Counted from the stretch's first letter, positions 14,101 through 27,295 are shown. The stretch is 64,000 nt of DNA from Caprimulgus europaeus (GCA_907165065.1 OU015538.1:16755165-16819164), one strand, 5' to 3'. Translations and numbers: made by a program. Notes: generated by a model from the sequence alone, not told the origin.

Positions 14101-17100
14101 CAAGCTGCTGAGGTTTTTCCGTTCCTTATGCTGCTGGTAAAGTTGGGTTTCACTGATATCTTGGTTAGGTTTAATAGAGCTTTCTGTCAATGTCTTTCCA
14201 TAACTCTTCAGTGGGTCATTAATATCTTGTGTTTGATTTAGGCAAGGTGTTACCAATCTTGCAATACTGTGATGTAAAAGATAAAACTACTATACCAATT
14301 ATATATGTAGAGAGTTCCTTTGATGGCTGAGTAGTATAAAAAAAATTCTGAAAACTCCCAAACTGAAAACCTGTTATATTTTAGAGAAATACAGGTGAAG
14401 TCCTGTTATTGTCTTGATTTGAAAAATCAGATTGTGTAAAGGAAGTATTGAGAGCCATCAGCTGGCATTATAAACACCACACTGTTTCCAGCCTTAATTA
14501 TTTAGAGCAGTAAAGTAATTGGTAATGTCTGGCTAAAGTAATAAACTTACACCAGTAGCTCTTCAACAGTATGCCAAGGGTTAAGAGTTAAATATATTGG
14601 CACAGTGCAGAGTAAAAAATAATTCCTCCAAATTCCCTAAACCAAACAAAAAAGAATTAGCGAAAATCTGGGAGAGAGGTTATTATTTTTTAAGGCTGTA
14701 AATTCCCATAGTGTGATGCATACTGGATGCCTAGGTGATACTGTTAGGGAAGACTAACAAAATAAACAAAAAGCAAAATAACTTCTTTAAATAGACTACT
14801 TCATGATTTATGCTTGACATTCGGTGTAAGAAGAATCAAGTTCTTATTAAATATTTTGATTTATTAGTTAGTAAATAGCATATTTCTAACTAATGTGTGG
14901 CATGAAGAAATATCAAAGGCAAAAAATACACAGTGTAATGACAGTTCTTACACAGAATATATTATACATATGTCCCACAGAGACAGCTTTTCAGTTACAG
15001 TCAAAACAGCTCTACAACAGAAAAACCAAGCAAAAAACCCCTCCACAAATTAATCTCATTCATCATCTGGTGGTTTCATGGAAAGAGGTTCTCAAAAGCT
15101 ACTTAAAATATAGTAATCTTTTTGGTAAGATTTTTTTTCCTTCACAACTTTCAATGAGACTAGAAAATGTCGGCTACCCTGTGGTTTCAGAATGAAGCGG
15201 GGATTTCAGATACTTACAGCCTTGAGTACTTAAAGACATACTGGTTCTATCAGACTTTTTATGGACTTGGATCTACTCCAGTGGTTGTTCAGGAGATAAA
15301 GAAGTCCACCCTCTCTGAAGTCCTTGTGAAATTTTCCCCAGAAATTCCTATGATAATGTTAATATAGACTGTTGTTATGATAAAGATATCAAACATCTAG
15401 AAGTTTCCAAAAAATAACCCAAAATGTCTTTGTCCCTTGTTTGTAGCTAAAGGCAATATCCCTGTTTGCTTACAATTTTCTAACCCAGAAAGTGTTACTC
15501 CCTTTGTAGGATTAAACCCCCTCCTAATGTGTTATATTGCTATTAGGTCGGTTGTCAAAGTACTGCACAGACTTCACAGTATCTGTTTCTTTGTGTTTGG
15601 TTTTTATATTTTCAGCCTTATTTATAAGGCTTTAAATGCATTTAAAGAAATACTGTAGGAGGACACATTTGTATATAATCTATACCGAAATGAAGCAGTA
15701 GCTACTGCAAACAACTTATTTTAGCACTGATAGCATAAAAATGGTATAAAACTCTGTTCGTGTTTTGAATTCCATTCTAGAGGGCTCATTTTTTCCTACT
15801 CCAAACCCCAGATTTAAATTTTAACTAGTATATAGCTATTTTCCCCCAAAGACTGAAAATATGGAGCTAATGTGGTGTGGTCAAGAAGCCAAAGATGCTA
15901 GAAATTGCACTTCTGAGTCCTTTTTTTCTATTTAAGTACTACTTTGCAAGGAAATTTACACATACCTGTTGGTTGTAATACTGCTTAATTTGATGATGCG
16001 TTTAAATTTTTTTTTCAATGCATTCTTCAGAGACTGATTTGCTTCAGTGCTGAAAATCTGTTCAAATCCTGCTTTCCTCAACAAATGGAAATAAAGCAGT
16101 CCAGTAAAATGAAGTTATGATGCTGGTTATTATTCTCCTTTGTTTTGAAGAACATGAAAGTTTAACTTCACTTTAGAAGATCTTCAGTTGTCAATAATTT
16201 GTTTCTGATTCTGTGATAAAAGTTAAAAATACTCTGTACAGTTATGGGGGGGGAATAATGTTAACTTTCATGTTGGAAGCATGTTCTTTCCGTAGGCATT
16301 ATGAAAACGTATAAAATCGGTGATTGGAATTGATGTACAGAGTTACTGTAGGTGTTTTTGCCCATGACTAAAGCTATGTCTGATTGCCTGGTGAAGACTG
16401 GATACATCAAAATACAGTTTTTCCACAGGCAGTTTTCTGGAGATGGAATATGTGATGGTGGATGAGATATTGTAAAACTATAGGGGTTTGTTCTTTGTCA
16501 TTTTGAAACTTACCTGCTGTGTGATCTTGAGGCATTGGTACAAGAGTTAACTCGAGTCCTGAACGCACGGTGTCTCTGCATCTGCAACCTAATGAAATAG
16601 GTTTGTGTGTTTTGCTGTGGGATATAATGGCAATCAAAGACAGGAAAATCAGGCTTTTGGACATTCCTGAAACAGTGCAGCCTGTCATAAAATAAAAGTC
16701 AATATCAAATAATTCAAAATAAAAATATTGAGCACAGCCATGCAAATGAAATATTCCAATTTGAGAGTATCAGAACATTGTTACTATGAAACACTTTCCT
16801 CAATTTCCTTAGTTATTTGCTGTCTCATAGATGGAAAAGCCATCTTTGTAGGATTTCATAGTCTTAGGAGAAGTGGAGAAGGACATGTGACTCATCAGCA
16901 GTGATAGGCAACCATTAATCTTCTGACAGAGGATATGACACCTGGTAGTAGCTACTGACTTGACAATGATTTTAAATTAATGACATTTGTGAAAAGTATT
17001 CATGTTACCAATTCCCAACCCCTCATGTTCTGACTTTTGTGTCCCTTAGAACTGATTAAATAGGATTCATATTTTACAGTCTGTCAGTAAGTCCATCATA

Positions 17101-19808
17101 TTTTTAGAAGAGGATGTAGTTTCTAAGAGGCATTCACTGACTTGGGATTATACTGATTTTCTTGGCTGGCAATTACAGATACTGTATAACAGAGAGAGGA
17201 GCAAGATGCCATCCTTCCCAAGCCCTAATATTGGAGAGGAGATGAAAAGAAATTATACTGGCTTTAAATAGATTGAATTTTTGTGTGAAGTAAGTTGGAG
17301 CTTTCCTTGTTGAATGATTTTTCTGCAGTAACTCATCCACTTACTCCTATTCTATTCTTGAGCCAGAGCATTAGTATAAGTGACTGGACACAGTACCAGG
17401 AAAATGGGTTGATTTGTGTCTTCTACCAGATAGGTGCCACTTTACAGACCTGTCTCACTGGATAATTTTATTTCAAGCCTCACAGTGTTTCTAGAAATAA
17501 TAGTTATATTACTGTACTGAAAGATGGAAGGTCTTGATTTTAGGCTCGTTGGTAATGAGTAAAGAAAATAGTAATGACAAAGTGGTTAATGTATTTATAT
17601 CCGTAGTCAGAACAAAGCTTATTTGAAAAAAGAGAAAGCCTGTCAGAATTCAAAAACTGAAAAGACAGTAGCTGATTATGGCACTGTAGTTATAATAATA
17701 GTAGATACACTTTATTTTGGCATTTATAAACAGCATTAGTTTAAATATCAAGTAGTTTGTCACCTCAGCTACCAAGGAGAAATTAAATTAAGTTTATCAA
17801 ATAGCTGACCCTGTGGCTCAGCAATTAAACTTAAATGTGTGTGGAGGCATTTTTGTTTCATTTTAGAAGTAAGCTGCGAGGTTTTTTCTACATTGTTCTG
17901 AATGATGACATTCAATAAATACAAGCTTGGATTTGGTGTATCCAACCAATTAAAAGTGAAATGACAGTTTGCTGCATAGGGCAGAATGGTTGCCTGTATT
18001 ATAAAATAAGAATTAAGCTTCAATTAAAATTTAGTACCATTAGAAATGTTAGGCTTTTGATCCTGTATGTCTGAAGAGTTCTTTTTGGTATTTAATTAAA
18101 CCTTTTAGTGTGTTTTACTATATGATTAATGCTGATGTCATTGATGAATATGAAGATTATTTTCCTTTTATTACTTAGCAGTAGAATTTTGTGTGTAATT
18201 TACTGCTCCACCTTTTATTGTAAAATAGATCAAAGAAAGTTTCCATTAATCTTGTTCTTTTGGCTGTAGTTGACTTTTTACAGAGTGAATAGCCATTAGT
18301 GGAGGCAGGGTATTAAAAAAAAAAACAATGACAAGGAAAATTTAATTTGCTCAATAGCTTGGTTGCAAAATGTGTTTGGCTTGGTGGAGAGATCAGTTCT
18401 GTATTACAAGTTTAACACTGAAATATTTGTCAGATATGTAATTATGGTGTGACTGGTAATACATGTAATTTTGATACTGCTACTTTATTTGCTATTTCCT
18501 GTCTCTTCATAGTGACTTGGCCTTGTTTATTAAGCAGATGCTGTCCTGTTTGGATGCCATCGTAACTGAAGAGTAACTTTACCCATTCTTTGCATAAACC
18601 GAGGTCTTTTAATGACCTAAAGCTACGTAAAAAGAACAGATGGGACTGCCCAGTGCAATAATGATTTTTGAAGCATTCTTCACCCACTAACTAGTGCAGA
18701 GGAATTTCAATTCTATAGGCGTAATTTTAATTACCAGCTTTTCAACTTTGAAGCTTCCTACAGTTGTAAATATCTGCTTTCCCATTTCCCAGCATATTTA
18801 GTAAATTAAACCATTTAAACAGTGTTTCTAGGTTGATTTATTTGCTTGCTTTGTTTGAAGAGTATTTGCTATACATTTGAAACCCAAAATACAGTTTCAT
18901 GTTTTTGTGGTAAGCAGTATGTAGTTAAATAAGTTTTAACATAACATATGTTTATTTTCAAATGTTTATGCATTCAATTAGAAAGATGTATATTTAGCTG
19001 ATATTAATGCTAAGTCTTTACTTGACAGTAAATTATTTACTTGAAGTAGTCTCAGCCACAGCTGATGGCTTCACCCAACCCTAGGCATAAGTAAAATTTG
19101 GGCAGAAATAAAATTTAATATATATGCTGTTATATAGCCAAAACTCAGAAAAGGAAGGTTAATGGATTGAAAGCAAATTTCATTCAAAGATGGAAATTTT
19201 AAGCGTGAGGCATTAATTCATTGGAGCGATCATCATCTTCCTCTGAGTCCCTGAAGCCAGCTTGCTTTCCTTTGTCCATAAAATGAAAAGTGGTTGTGTG
19301 TATTTCTATGAAACTTCGGTGGAGGGTTGAGTTTAGCCCAGTCGGGCTGGCAGGAGCACCCAGAGTTAAACTGAACTGGTTGGTTTATACTTTTCAAAGA
19401 AGTTGTTGTTCCTAGTGTTGTGCCTTTGGAAGTCAGTGCTGGGAGAAAAGAGAAAGCAGCTATCCTCACTATTTCATTTTGTAATGCAGCCACAGTGGTT
19501 TTCTTTTTTATTTATCCCAGAAGGTAGATTAAGCAATAATGTGTTATATTATATATTCATATTTTTTCCCCTTGACTGATTCCTAAGCAAAAACTAGTAA
19601 AATAGGAAATAATTCAAGCCAGGTTTCTCCCTGTTGCTTTCTCAGGTTTTGTGAATAAATACGTAAACTTCAGGTGAATGAAGCACATTAATCCTGTCTG
19701 TTGTTTTCAGTGTGACTTTTGAGGGAGCTAACACCTTTTGAATGTGGCTTTCCTTTATCAAGGGAACTGTATCGGACCAGGAAAAATTTCATATTGCTTA
19801 AGTAATTC
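11120..19808. other. AT-rich non-coding stretch with two exon-like segments
   Basis: No gene recognised with confidence. Two segments have convincing splice-like borders, 11341-11471 on the plus strand and 16514-16588 on the minus strand; both are treated as findings. The remainder has short AT microsatellites and no recognisable repeat family. Confidence 0.55.
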
Positions 19809-19831
19809 TTTTTTTTTTTTTTTTTTTTTTT
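19809..19831. repeat. Poly(T) tract, 23 T
   Basis: The longest homopolymer run I found in the window. It could be the reverse of a poly(A) tail, but the sequence on either side shows no recognisable retrocopy. Confidence 0.95.
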
Positions 19832-22800
19832 AACCCAAGTTAAAGGTGTTTGATTCCTTGGTCTTGATGTATTGTTTCTGAAGGGATGATACTCTTTAAG
19901 ATCCCACTTCCCTAAAGTACCACATTTATTCTACTGCTTGAATATACATATTTAAGGTAATGAAGAGTTATTCTCTAATTTTTTGTGAATGCAGAAGGTA
20001 CTGACATTTGATTGAAGCTCTGAAGATGGTGGTGGGGAAATCTACAGACTTACAATGCACAGTGTAATTCTGATGATTTCCTGTTGCCCTACAAGTAAAA
20101 GGACAGGGAAATATGAGTCCATATATTATCTTGATGATGAATCAGTGTGCAGATTGAACTGTTGCATGTAGAATTTTTGTAGGTACTCCAAAGAAAACAT
20201 TTAATGTTTATGAAATCTCTGAGGAGAGACATCCAGAACCCCAATAAAGGATTTAGTAGAAGACTTCTATTCTGATATGTGGATGTTTTATACAGACTGT
20301 GTGCACAGTATGCTAGTTGTTCACTGGAGTTGAATAGTCTATAAAAATCAAGGTTCCTTAACTCAGTGTGAAACCAGCAGGAGACCTGAAGAAGGAATAA
20401 GAAAGTGAAGCATGAATCCACTGGCAAAGCCAAAATTAATCAATTTTTCTGTAGAAGCAAATCTGTTCTTGTGTCCAAGAGAGAAGAAAGCTGTTTAAAG
20501 ATCTTAAAATGTGATCTCTGGAATGGATAGGAAATTCACAGGAGAATAATCTATTAAATAAAAATATGATACAAATCTAACATCAGGTGACAATTACTCA
20601 TCTTAGTTGACAGTCTACCTTTGAACTAAAGAAGACTGAACCACTTTTTCTACACTTCTCTGACAGTTCTTACTACTGATTACAATTGTGTTGACCAGTT
20701 GTAATGCTCATTATGTGCAGAGTATAAATCTTTTCTGTCTGAATGACCTCTGATGCTCAGCACCTTCATTTACCAATTTATTATTTTTCTAGCTTATGTA
20801 AGTTATCCTAATTGCATATTGCATATCTCCCATTTCAGGCTTGTTTTCAGGAAGGAAAGAATTCCAGATGATCTTTCTTTCTTTGGCAATTAACTTTAAC
20901 TTTACATCAACCTGATGCTTACACAAGTGGAAAATTACTTCCTCAAAACAATTGAACTGCTTTTTTTGTTAGACTATTAGGATCTTGCAGTTTGTTACTG
21001 ATCTAACTCACAGATTATTTTAATAGTTTTGTGGGTTTTTTAAGAATAGACAATGTAGTCACAAGTGTTGTACAAACATTTTTAGGTGGCTGGTTTTTGT
21101 CATAAAAATTGAATGTAAAAAGCAACGCACAATATTTTTCTTCACAGCATGGCACAAACCCTTCAAACAGGTATGTTTAGGCTTAACATGAGCAGCCCTA
21201 ATAAGATCTTTTATGAGGTACAGTAAAATTGTTTTATATTGTCTAGGCACTAGTAATAGGATGCATTATAATACCATAGGAGTTGTTGTGATTTAACAAT
21301 GTGGCTAAACAAGGAAGAAACGCATGCAGTCAGTATGTACCTGTGTGTGGGATCAGACTGTAAACTTGTATTAAACAAAAAAGACTTGTTTAATCTTACT
21401 GTTTATTAATCAACTACTCAGTTTTTATTTCTGTAATTTTTTGGTGCTTCATGTTGTAATTGTATGCACTACATCATACAGTGATATGTCATTGTCATTC
21501 ACAATCTTTTTCTTGTAAAATGAAAAAATACATATTCTGTTGGGGTTTTTATTTTTTTTTCCACAAAACATTTTAAGAGCATTAGAACACACTACTCGTT
21601 TTTGATATATAAAGCTCTAAAATACTTATGGCCTTTTATTCACAAAGCCTTAAATGGCTTAGGACTTATTTTTAATACTTCTGGCTTACATGGCACCCTA
21701 TTGAGATAGCTGGGAAATTAAACTGTAGACTTGCATGAGTCGGGGAGAGGGGGAGTCTGGAAAGAAATTATATATAATGTTTGGCTTGGCACAGGTGAGG
21801 TTTGATGAAGGAGGTAGCAAAGTAGTGCTACCTCCTGGAGAACTGATTTGGGGTTAGCAGGCATCAGCTGTTGCACCCTTTGATACATTTCCATAGTCAT
21901 GGCAAAAAGGCCTTTGCAACCTAAAAAACATTCCTGTAAAATACATTGTGCTGGGAAAGGGATGTGACAGAGGAAGCTTTTCTGCATGGACCAATCTTTA
22001 AGTGACTTTCTCCTGGTTGACCTACAAGACTGGAATGGACTCCAGCTGTGGTCTGTGGGGAGTGCCATCCTCTGGGCAGGCTGTCCAAGGCTGTGAGCAG
22101 AAGTAGAGCCATTAAGTGAGGATTCACACTCCTGTGCACTTGCTGGGGGGACCTGGCTGGGGCTTAATCTAATTAGGTTCTGGCAGAACCTAGAGGGATG
22201 TGGAGCTGCAACTCCCAGTTCAGTGATGGGTCAGACAAATTGTGACATGTAAAGAAAACCGAAGGTGTGGAGGGAGAGTGGAAACTTTATTTAAACTGCT
22301 AGGCTTCCTGTTATTGTTGGTATGGCATCAAGATTATTTCCGACCCCTGACAGAAGAAAAACCCCAGGTCATGCTTTAAACTGTGACTGTAGCTACTAAT
22401 ATTTTTACAGAACTGATGAACAATAACAGAAGCAAGCACAGCAGGCTCTGGAAAAAGTCTCTAGGGTATGTTGTCTCAGAAAGACTTGTTTTATAAAGGA
22501 TTGTTTTGAACACAGAAATCCAACAGACACAGAATAATGCTTTTAAGTATTTTATTTTTAAGTTAGAATTGTATTTATTGGAAAATCTTTGTGAAATGTC
22601 TTGATCAATGCTGACCCCCATTTCCCCATGCCAATTCTTGGTATTCAGGTTGGACTTTCTGGCAATGTGATAAATGTGGAGCTAAAGTACTTTTTAACAT
22701 TTAACTAATACAAAAGAGAGTTAGCATTTATTTGCCATGTATACTAATTGCTGCAGAACAGCCATTGGTAGATTGGGGGGGTACAGAGAGGGGCACAAAG

Positions 22801-23484
22801 CATATGTACAATCTTGTTACCATGTGGTAGGACTCCAGTTTGGCTTTGTCATATATTTGGAAACTAAGTAAATGCAAGAAAAGCAAAACCCCACTCTTCA
22901 TTGTGCTTGCTTTTGCCATATTTGTACTCCCACCAACCAGCAGCACGGTTGCAGTGAAAAGCATAGAGCGATAGCATTATCATAGATTATACAGACATTT
23001 CCAGAACTAGTCTTGGACACTGTGTGGTAGATATATAGAAGAGATTAAATCAGATCAGCAAACTACTGTTCTACTTGTAGAACATGTCTCTCTTGTATAC
23101 TATTACACTGTGTTATAGCTTCTGTATAATGCAAAGATTAGACTGGCCATATCAGTTCCTTGCAGAGGATTATTCAGTCCCAAGCATTGTATAGAACTGC
23201 TACTGAAGGTATTGAGTTCTGTGCAAAAAAAAAAGAGATGTGAACCAAGTATTTTTTTTTTAAGGGTCAAAACAAAAGCCAGTGATAGCTCGTGTAAAAA
23301 TCTATTTGATATATCTGGATAAATTCTGAAATCTGAAAGGAAAGTTTCTGATACTGTTTATCATGAAATCAGTAGTCTGTTATGTTTTTCTTGTTGAAAT
23401 TTTTGAAGAGGGTATTTTGGATGGAAAAGCTTTGGATGAGAATTTAGGTGCCAGGTGTCTTATTCCCAACCCTTATTTCTCTGC
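19832..23484. other. AT-rich non-coding stretch
   Basis: No gene recognised. A minus-strand open frame of 116 codons at 21718-22068 lies in a GC-richer patch but has no family resemblance. A perfect 8-bp inverted repeat with a 3-nt loop lies at 22174-22192. Confidence 0.6.
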
Positions 23485-23563
23485 TGTGCTGCTGTTAGTT
23501 GGATGCTGAATACTGGTTTATGTGGGCGATTGGTCTGAGCCAGCAGGGCAGTTCTGGTCTTAG
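23485..23563 (+). mobile_element. Ancient CR1/L3-like LINE 3' end fragment
   Basis: The segment contains atgctgaatactgg, then gattggtctgagcc, then agcagggcagttctgg and a final tctta. This order matches the 3' terminus of old amniote CR1/L3-like elements, where a block resembling 'gatactgg ... attggtctgaccca ... gcagttcttatgttctta' closes the element. It is on the plus strand, opposite to the relic at 26838-27295. Nothing further upstream is clearly assignable, so this is a short 5'-truncated and decayed copy. Confidence 0.65.
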
Positions 23564-25356
23564 GTGATGTGAACAGAGTGAAGTTTACTCCATGTGGGAA
23601 GCCTTGTAAAGACAGTCACTGTGCTGCTTGCCTTCAGTGATAGAACTGAAACTGAAGAAAAATCTGGAAAAAACCCAACCCTAAACCCCTAAATTTTATG
23701 TTTGCTAAGAAAAAAAAATTCTATGGATTGCTGTTTTGGTTGACTTCTGTTGTATAAATTTTTACAGTTACACATCCCGAAATGCTATCACCTAAAAACT
23801 ACTACTAGCAACAAATTTACATCTTTTGGTCAGAGAGAGACTCATTTCCCATAGGATGATACAGTGGCATTCCTGGTTTTCTTCCTGGAAATACAGTGCA
23901 CATCAGTAAGTCTGTAACTAAAATTCCATTTGAAACAATCTCAATGCTGCAGGTGGATGTGGTAAAAATGGGGAGTGGCTGTATTAAATTGTGTACCTCT
24001 TTGCTTCTGTGAAGTAGTACAAAATGGTGTACAGGAAGTGTTTTCTGAGTGCATGTGAATAAACTTGCAAAGGGGGATAATAAGCCAGTTATGGGAAATG
24101 TAGGATGGTCTTACAAGGGTTATTGTCTTGTTCACTGTGTCTGGTTTGATGTTAGTCCCACTGGACTCTTCTTGATGCCTCTGAGTGATGCTATTATCCT
24201 TATTATGGTTAATCAATATGAAATTTATACTGTAAGTAGACATCATTAGATTTAGAATTTTAGTCTCTGTTATGAAGAAAGCCAGCTCTCTGTCCAAGGA
24301 GAAGACTTGGAGGGGAATTACTCTGAGGTTTGGTGCATAGGATCGAACTGTAAGAATCTGATGCTGTGATACAAGATAAATAGCAGGAATGCTACAGATT
24401 TAGGACTAGAGGAGGTGGCACTGTGGGGACCAGGGATGCTGCCAAAAACAAAACAAAAAAAACCTCAAACCCCCGAAACTTGTTTTCTTAGATACTTCCT
24501 GAATAATTGGGTTTGTAGTCTTTTTTATCCTGTGCAATCAAGGTGGTGTACAATAGAACTTTCAGTATTGCTCTGTTATTTCTCAGTTTACTATTTTCTA
24601 AATTATGTTGAATAAATTATAGAAAGTAAATATTTTATCAAAATTATTATAGAAATTATGAAATAAAATTTTACTGGAGTAAGTCAGCAGTCGATCCAAA
24701 GCAGTCCTTACCTTGAATATAGCTGAAGTATGGCTAAATTCCAGATAGGAATCACAACTTGAACTGCTGAATGTGCTTTGAGCTTACTATATCCACTGAG
24801 AATATTTTGCTACCTGGAATATAATTGTTTTTCCTCTCTGGTTTCTAATGTTCTATCTAGATTAAGAATAGGACTTCAATAAACACTGCATAATTATAAT
24901 GAACACTTCTTGATTTCAGCTCCAAGAAGCTTGTTTTTTGTCATCATTGTTAACTTAATGCCAATTATGATTGTAATTATAACTCCAGTTCCCATACTTC
25001 ATCCTTGCTGAATGCCTTTATTAAAACATTGCTGTGCACAATTGGTGCTCAGGGTTACGTAGACATGAGAGAGAATTTAGAAACCTTTAATGAGAATATT
25101 CTTAAAGTTATGTAAAATAATTTCCTATTTCATTCTAAGCTGTGGCTAACTCTATTCGGAAACAAGGAGCAAAAAGTACCTTTCCAGGTTTAATGCTGGG
25201 AAATGCAGTTAACTATCTTGAGAATGAGCTTCATGGTACCGCCATAAGAATGAGTAAGAAGATGTTGGTTGATGAAGGTAGCATACTCTTAAACTATGAC
25301 TTTTCAAAGATGAGCTTCACTACCACTAGGAATGTCTTTCTGAAAGCTTTTTGTTC

Positions 25357-25381
25357 ATTTTTTTTTTATATATATATATAT
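25357..25381. repeat. T run followed by (TA)n microsatellite
   Basis: A T run passes directly into about seven TA units. Shorter (AT)6-type runs occur at about 10462-10474 and 13220-13233. Confidence 0.85.
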
Positions 25382-26252
25382 GTTTTCCAATACCAGTTAT
25401 CAGGTTTTTGCAAGTAAAAGGTCTCTTTCTGAGCTGTACTTCCATTCAAGTCAATAAAGTTTAAGATGGGTAAGAGGATTCTGGATGGCTTTAAAAGAGG
25501 GCACTTAAAAGGGATTTTGAGTTCTTTTTCTCACAATGCAATTGATTCAAAATTGAAGACTGTGTGTGATACTGGATCTCAAACTGCAAACCAAAAGTCA
25601 CTTAATACATCAGGGACCGTGAAAACATAAGTAAACAGAAGATGAATATGTGTGAGGTTATTCAAAGGAAGAACAAAATTATAATGGATCTTCTGGTGTC
25701 AAGTTTCTGTTCAGGTAGGGAAACTGGCTTCCCTTCCAGCTTTAGAACATGGCCTTCCAGTCTATGTCCCTCACCATCTAACTTCTCTAAACAGACTGCT
25801 GCTACTCCAGTTTATTAGGCTTGTCACATAGCTAATGTGAAAAATACAAGGCAGGAGAATGTGCAGCCAATTAACCTTTAGATGGAGCTGTTTCTCCTTG
25901 GATGATGTGAAGGTTGCAGATACTTAGTGTACCGAATAAGTCAGAACGGACTGATTTGTGCTGTAGTTCAGTAATGGATTTTTTTTTTAAAGAACAGCTT
26001 ACTACTGCCAAAGAAAAGGAAGTTTATCCTGTTCATACCTGTTCAAATATCTCATAGAAGAAATAAATATTGATAAGGAAAGGAAGATGTATATTGGAAA
26101 ATACGCAAGTATATTTTGTATAGTTCAGGTTGGGATAGTTTTGTGGTATTACAAAAAAGTGAACACTACATGCAAGATAATGTTACACAGTGAAGTGAGC
26201 TCAGCTTCTGAGCATTTAAATGTTTCCCTTGGAGGCAAGAAAAAGGTGATTT

Positions 26253-26279
26253 CCCCCCCCCCCCCCACCCCCCCACCCC
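26253..26279. repeat. Poly(C) tract with G-quadruplex potential on the minus strand
   Basis: Runs of 14 C, 7 C and 4 C are separated by single A bases. The minus strand therefore has several closely spaced G runs of four or more, enough to form a G-quadruplex; the plus strand could form an i-motif. No promoter or replication feature is evident nearby, so a function is not claimed. Confidence 0.85.
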
Positions 26280-26837
26280 TGTGAGCAGCAGTGGGAGTGA
26301 TCTTCAGAAGGCTAAGAGCTGTTTGTTTCCTATCATGATTAACACAGACCTCTTTCATTTACAAGGCTTTCACAGTTTATCAGCATTAACTTCAGCATAC
26401 CCAAGGCAATTTTGTTAGTTGGTCCTTAGGAAGTTGTCTAATCAACCTTTGAGTTAAGTGTCACTTCAGAATGATGTGTTCTCTGACATGTGTAGTTCCA
26501 GGTCTCTGCCCTTATGCAGGATAAAGCTGTTCAAGTGGTCTGCAAATTCAGTGATACCCACCAACAGCTCATCAGCTACTCCAGTGCATGCCTTTATCTA
26601 GCCTGCAGGTTTTTCTGTTGTCAGGAAATTTGGGGTTGGTGTGGGCTATCTTAATTGTTCTGGCAGCAGTAGCAGCCTGCTTCTGCCTTTCCTTTACCAC
26701 TTTACCTGTTATGAGACAGGGGTGCATCCATGATTTGATCAAAGAGCAGAATCGTCTCTCAGAGAAGAAGTGACTGGAGTTGACCTGGTGGCAAACTTAA
26801 CAACATATTTAGCCCTTTTTTCTCAGGCAGCTTGGAT

Positions 26838-27295
26838 TGTTAAGAACAGAACTGACCAGCTGGCTACCTTGGTCTAGGTAGGCCAATATTTAATCTCCAA
26901 CAGTGGCATTTTAGACTAATACTGTTTAAGGCGATTGCATGAGCCTAGTCACTTTTGGTTATCCAGTCTCGTCATAGTTCTGCATCCACACTTGAAATAG
27001 TGGGGATGTTGGGTACATCTCTACCTATTCCCTTTACTGTGTGCTTTGGTAGTGCAGGATTATACAAATAACAATTCTGTATTCAAATGGATATATTGCC
27101 TTCATGATTTTGAAAATGTTTATTGTATACCCCTTTCAGCCTTTTCCTTCCAGATTTCCTTTGCTTTTTAACCCTCTCTAGTAAAAGAAACTGTGCTCCT
27201 TCCCCTTGGATCAATTTAGTTGCCCATGTCTCCTACCACTGTAGTCACACAGAGTCCAGAACTGTACCCAGTACTCACACTGCAGTGTAGCCTAG
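26838..27295 (-). mobile_element. Ancient CR1/L3-like LINE relic (ORF2 C-terminus and 3' UTR)
   Basis: Read on the minus strand, this segment follows the 3' part of an old amniote CR1/L3-like element. At about 27250-27295 it reads like the end of the ORF2 coding region, with a short VQFW peptide matching VQFW at residues 717-720 of the young copy at 28074-30650. At about 27130-27200 it has gttaaaaag, then ggaaggaaaaggctgaaagg, the counterpart of the [20 protein letters not shown] block. It continues through aaaatcatgaagg near 27105 into a 3' UTR containing gccactgttggaga near 26910. It ends near ttctgttctta at about 26840. Frameshifts and stops are frequent and no frame is open, so it is a fossil. 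I matched it by recalled family consensus, not by alignment; the boundaries are approximate. Confidence 0.8.

Larger units (their letters stand above)
23564..26837. other. AT-rich non-coding stretch
   Basis: No gene recognised. It contains the TA microsatellite and the poly(C) tract listed separately, and a 48-nt exon-like segment at 25140-25187. The GC-richer part at about 26460-26760, next to the ancient LINE relic, may hold more of that element but I could not align it. Confidence 0.6.

Noticed and set aside
19780-19840. Poly(T) as the reverse of a retrocopy tail
   Set aside because: Sequence on the expected side shows no open frame or known gene on the minus strand.
21718-22139. Two overlapping minus-strand frames of 116 and 72 codons
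   Set aside because: Both lie in a mildly GC-rich patch and neither has motifs, splice signals or composition typical of a real gene.
23667-23695. Telomere-like CCCTAA words
   Set aside because: Only one or two imperfect units within an A/C-rich stretch; not an interstitial telomere array.
26588-26773. Plus-strand frame with a hydrophobic segment (ILIVLAAVAACFCL)
   Set aside because: Only 61 codons, no homology recognised, and it lies beside a fossil LINE; a single hydrophobic stretch is not evidence for a gene.
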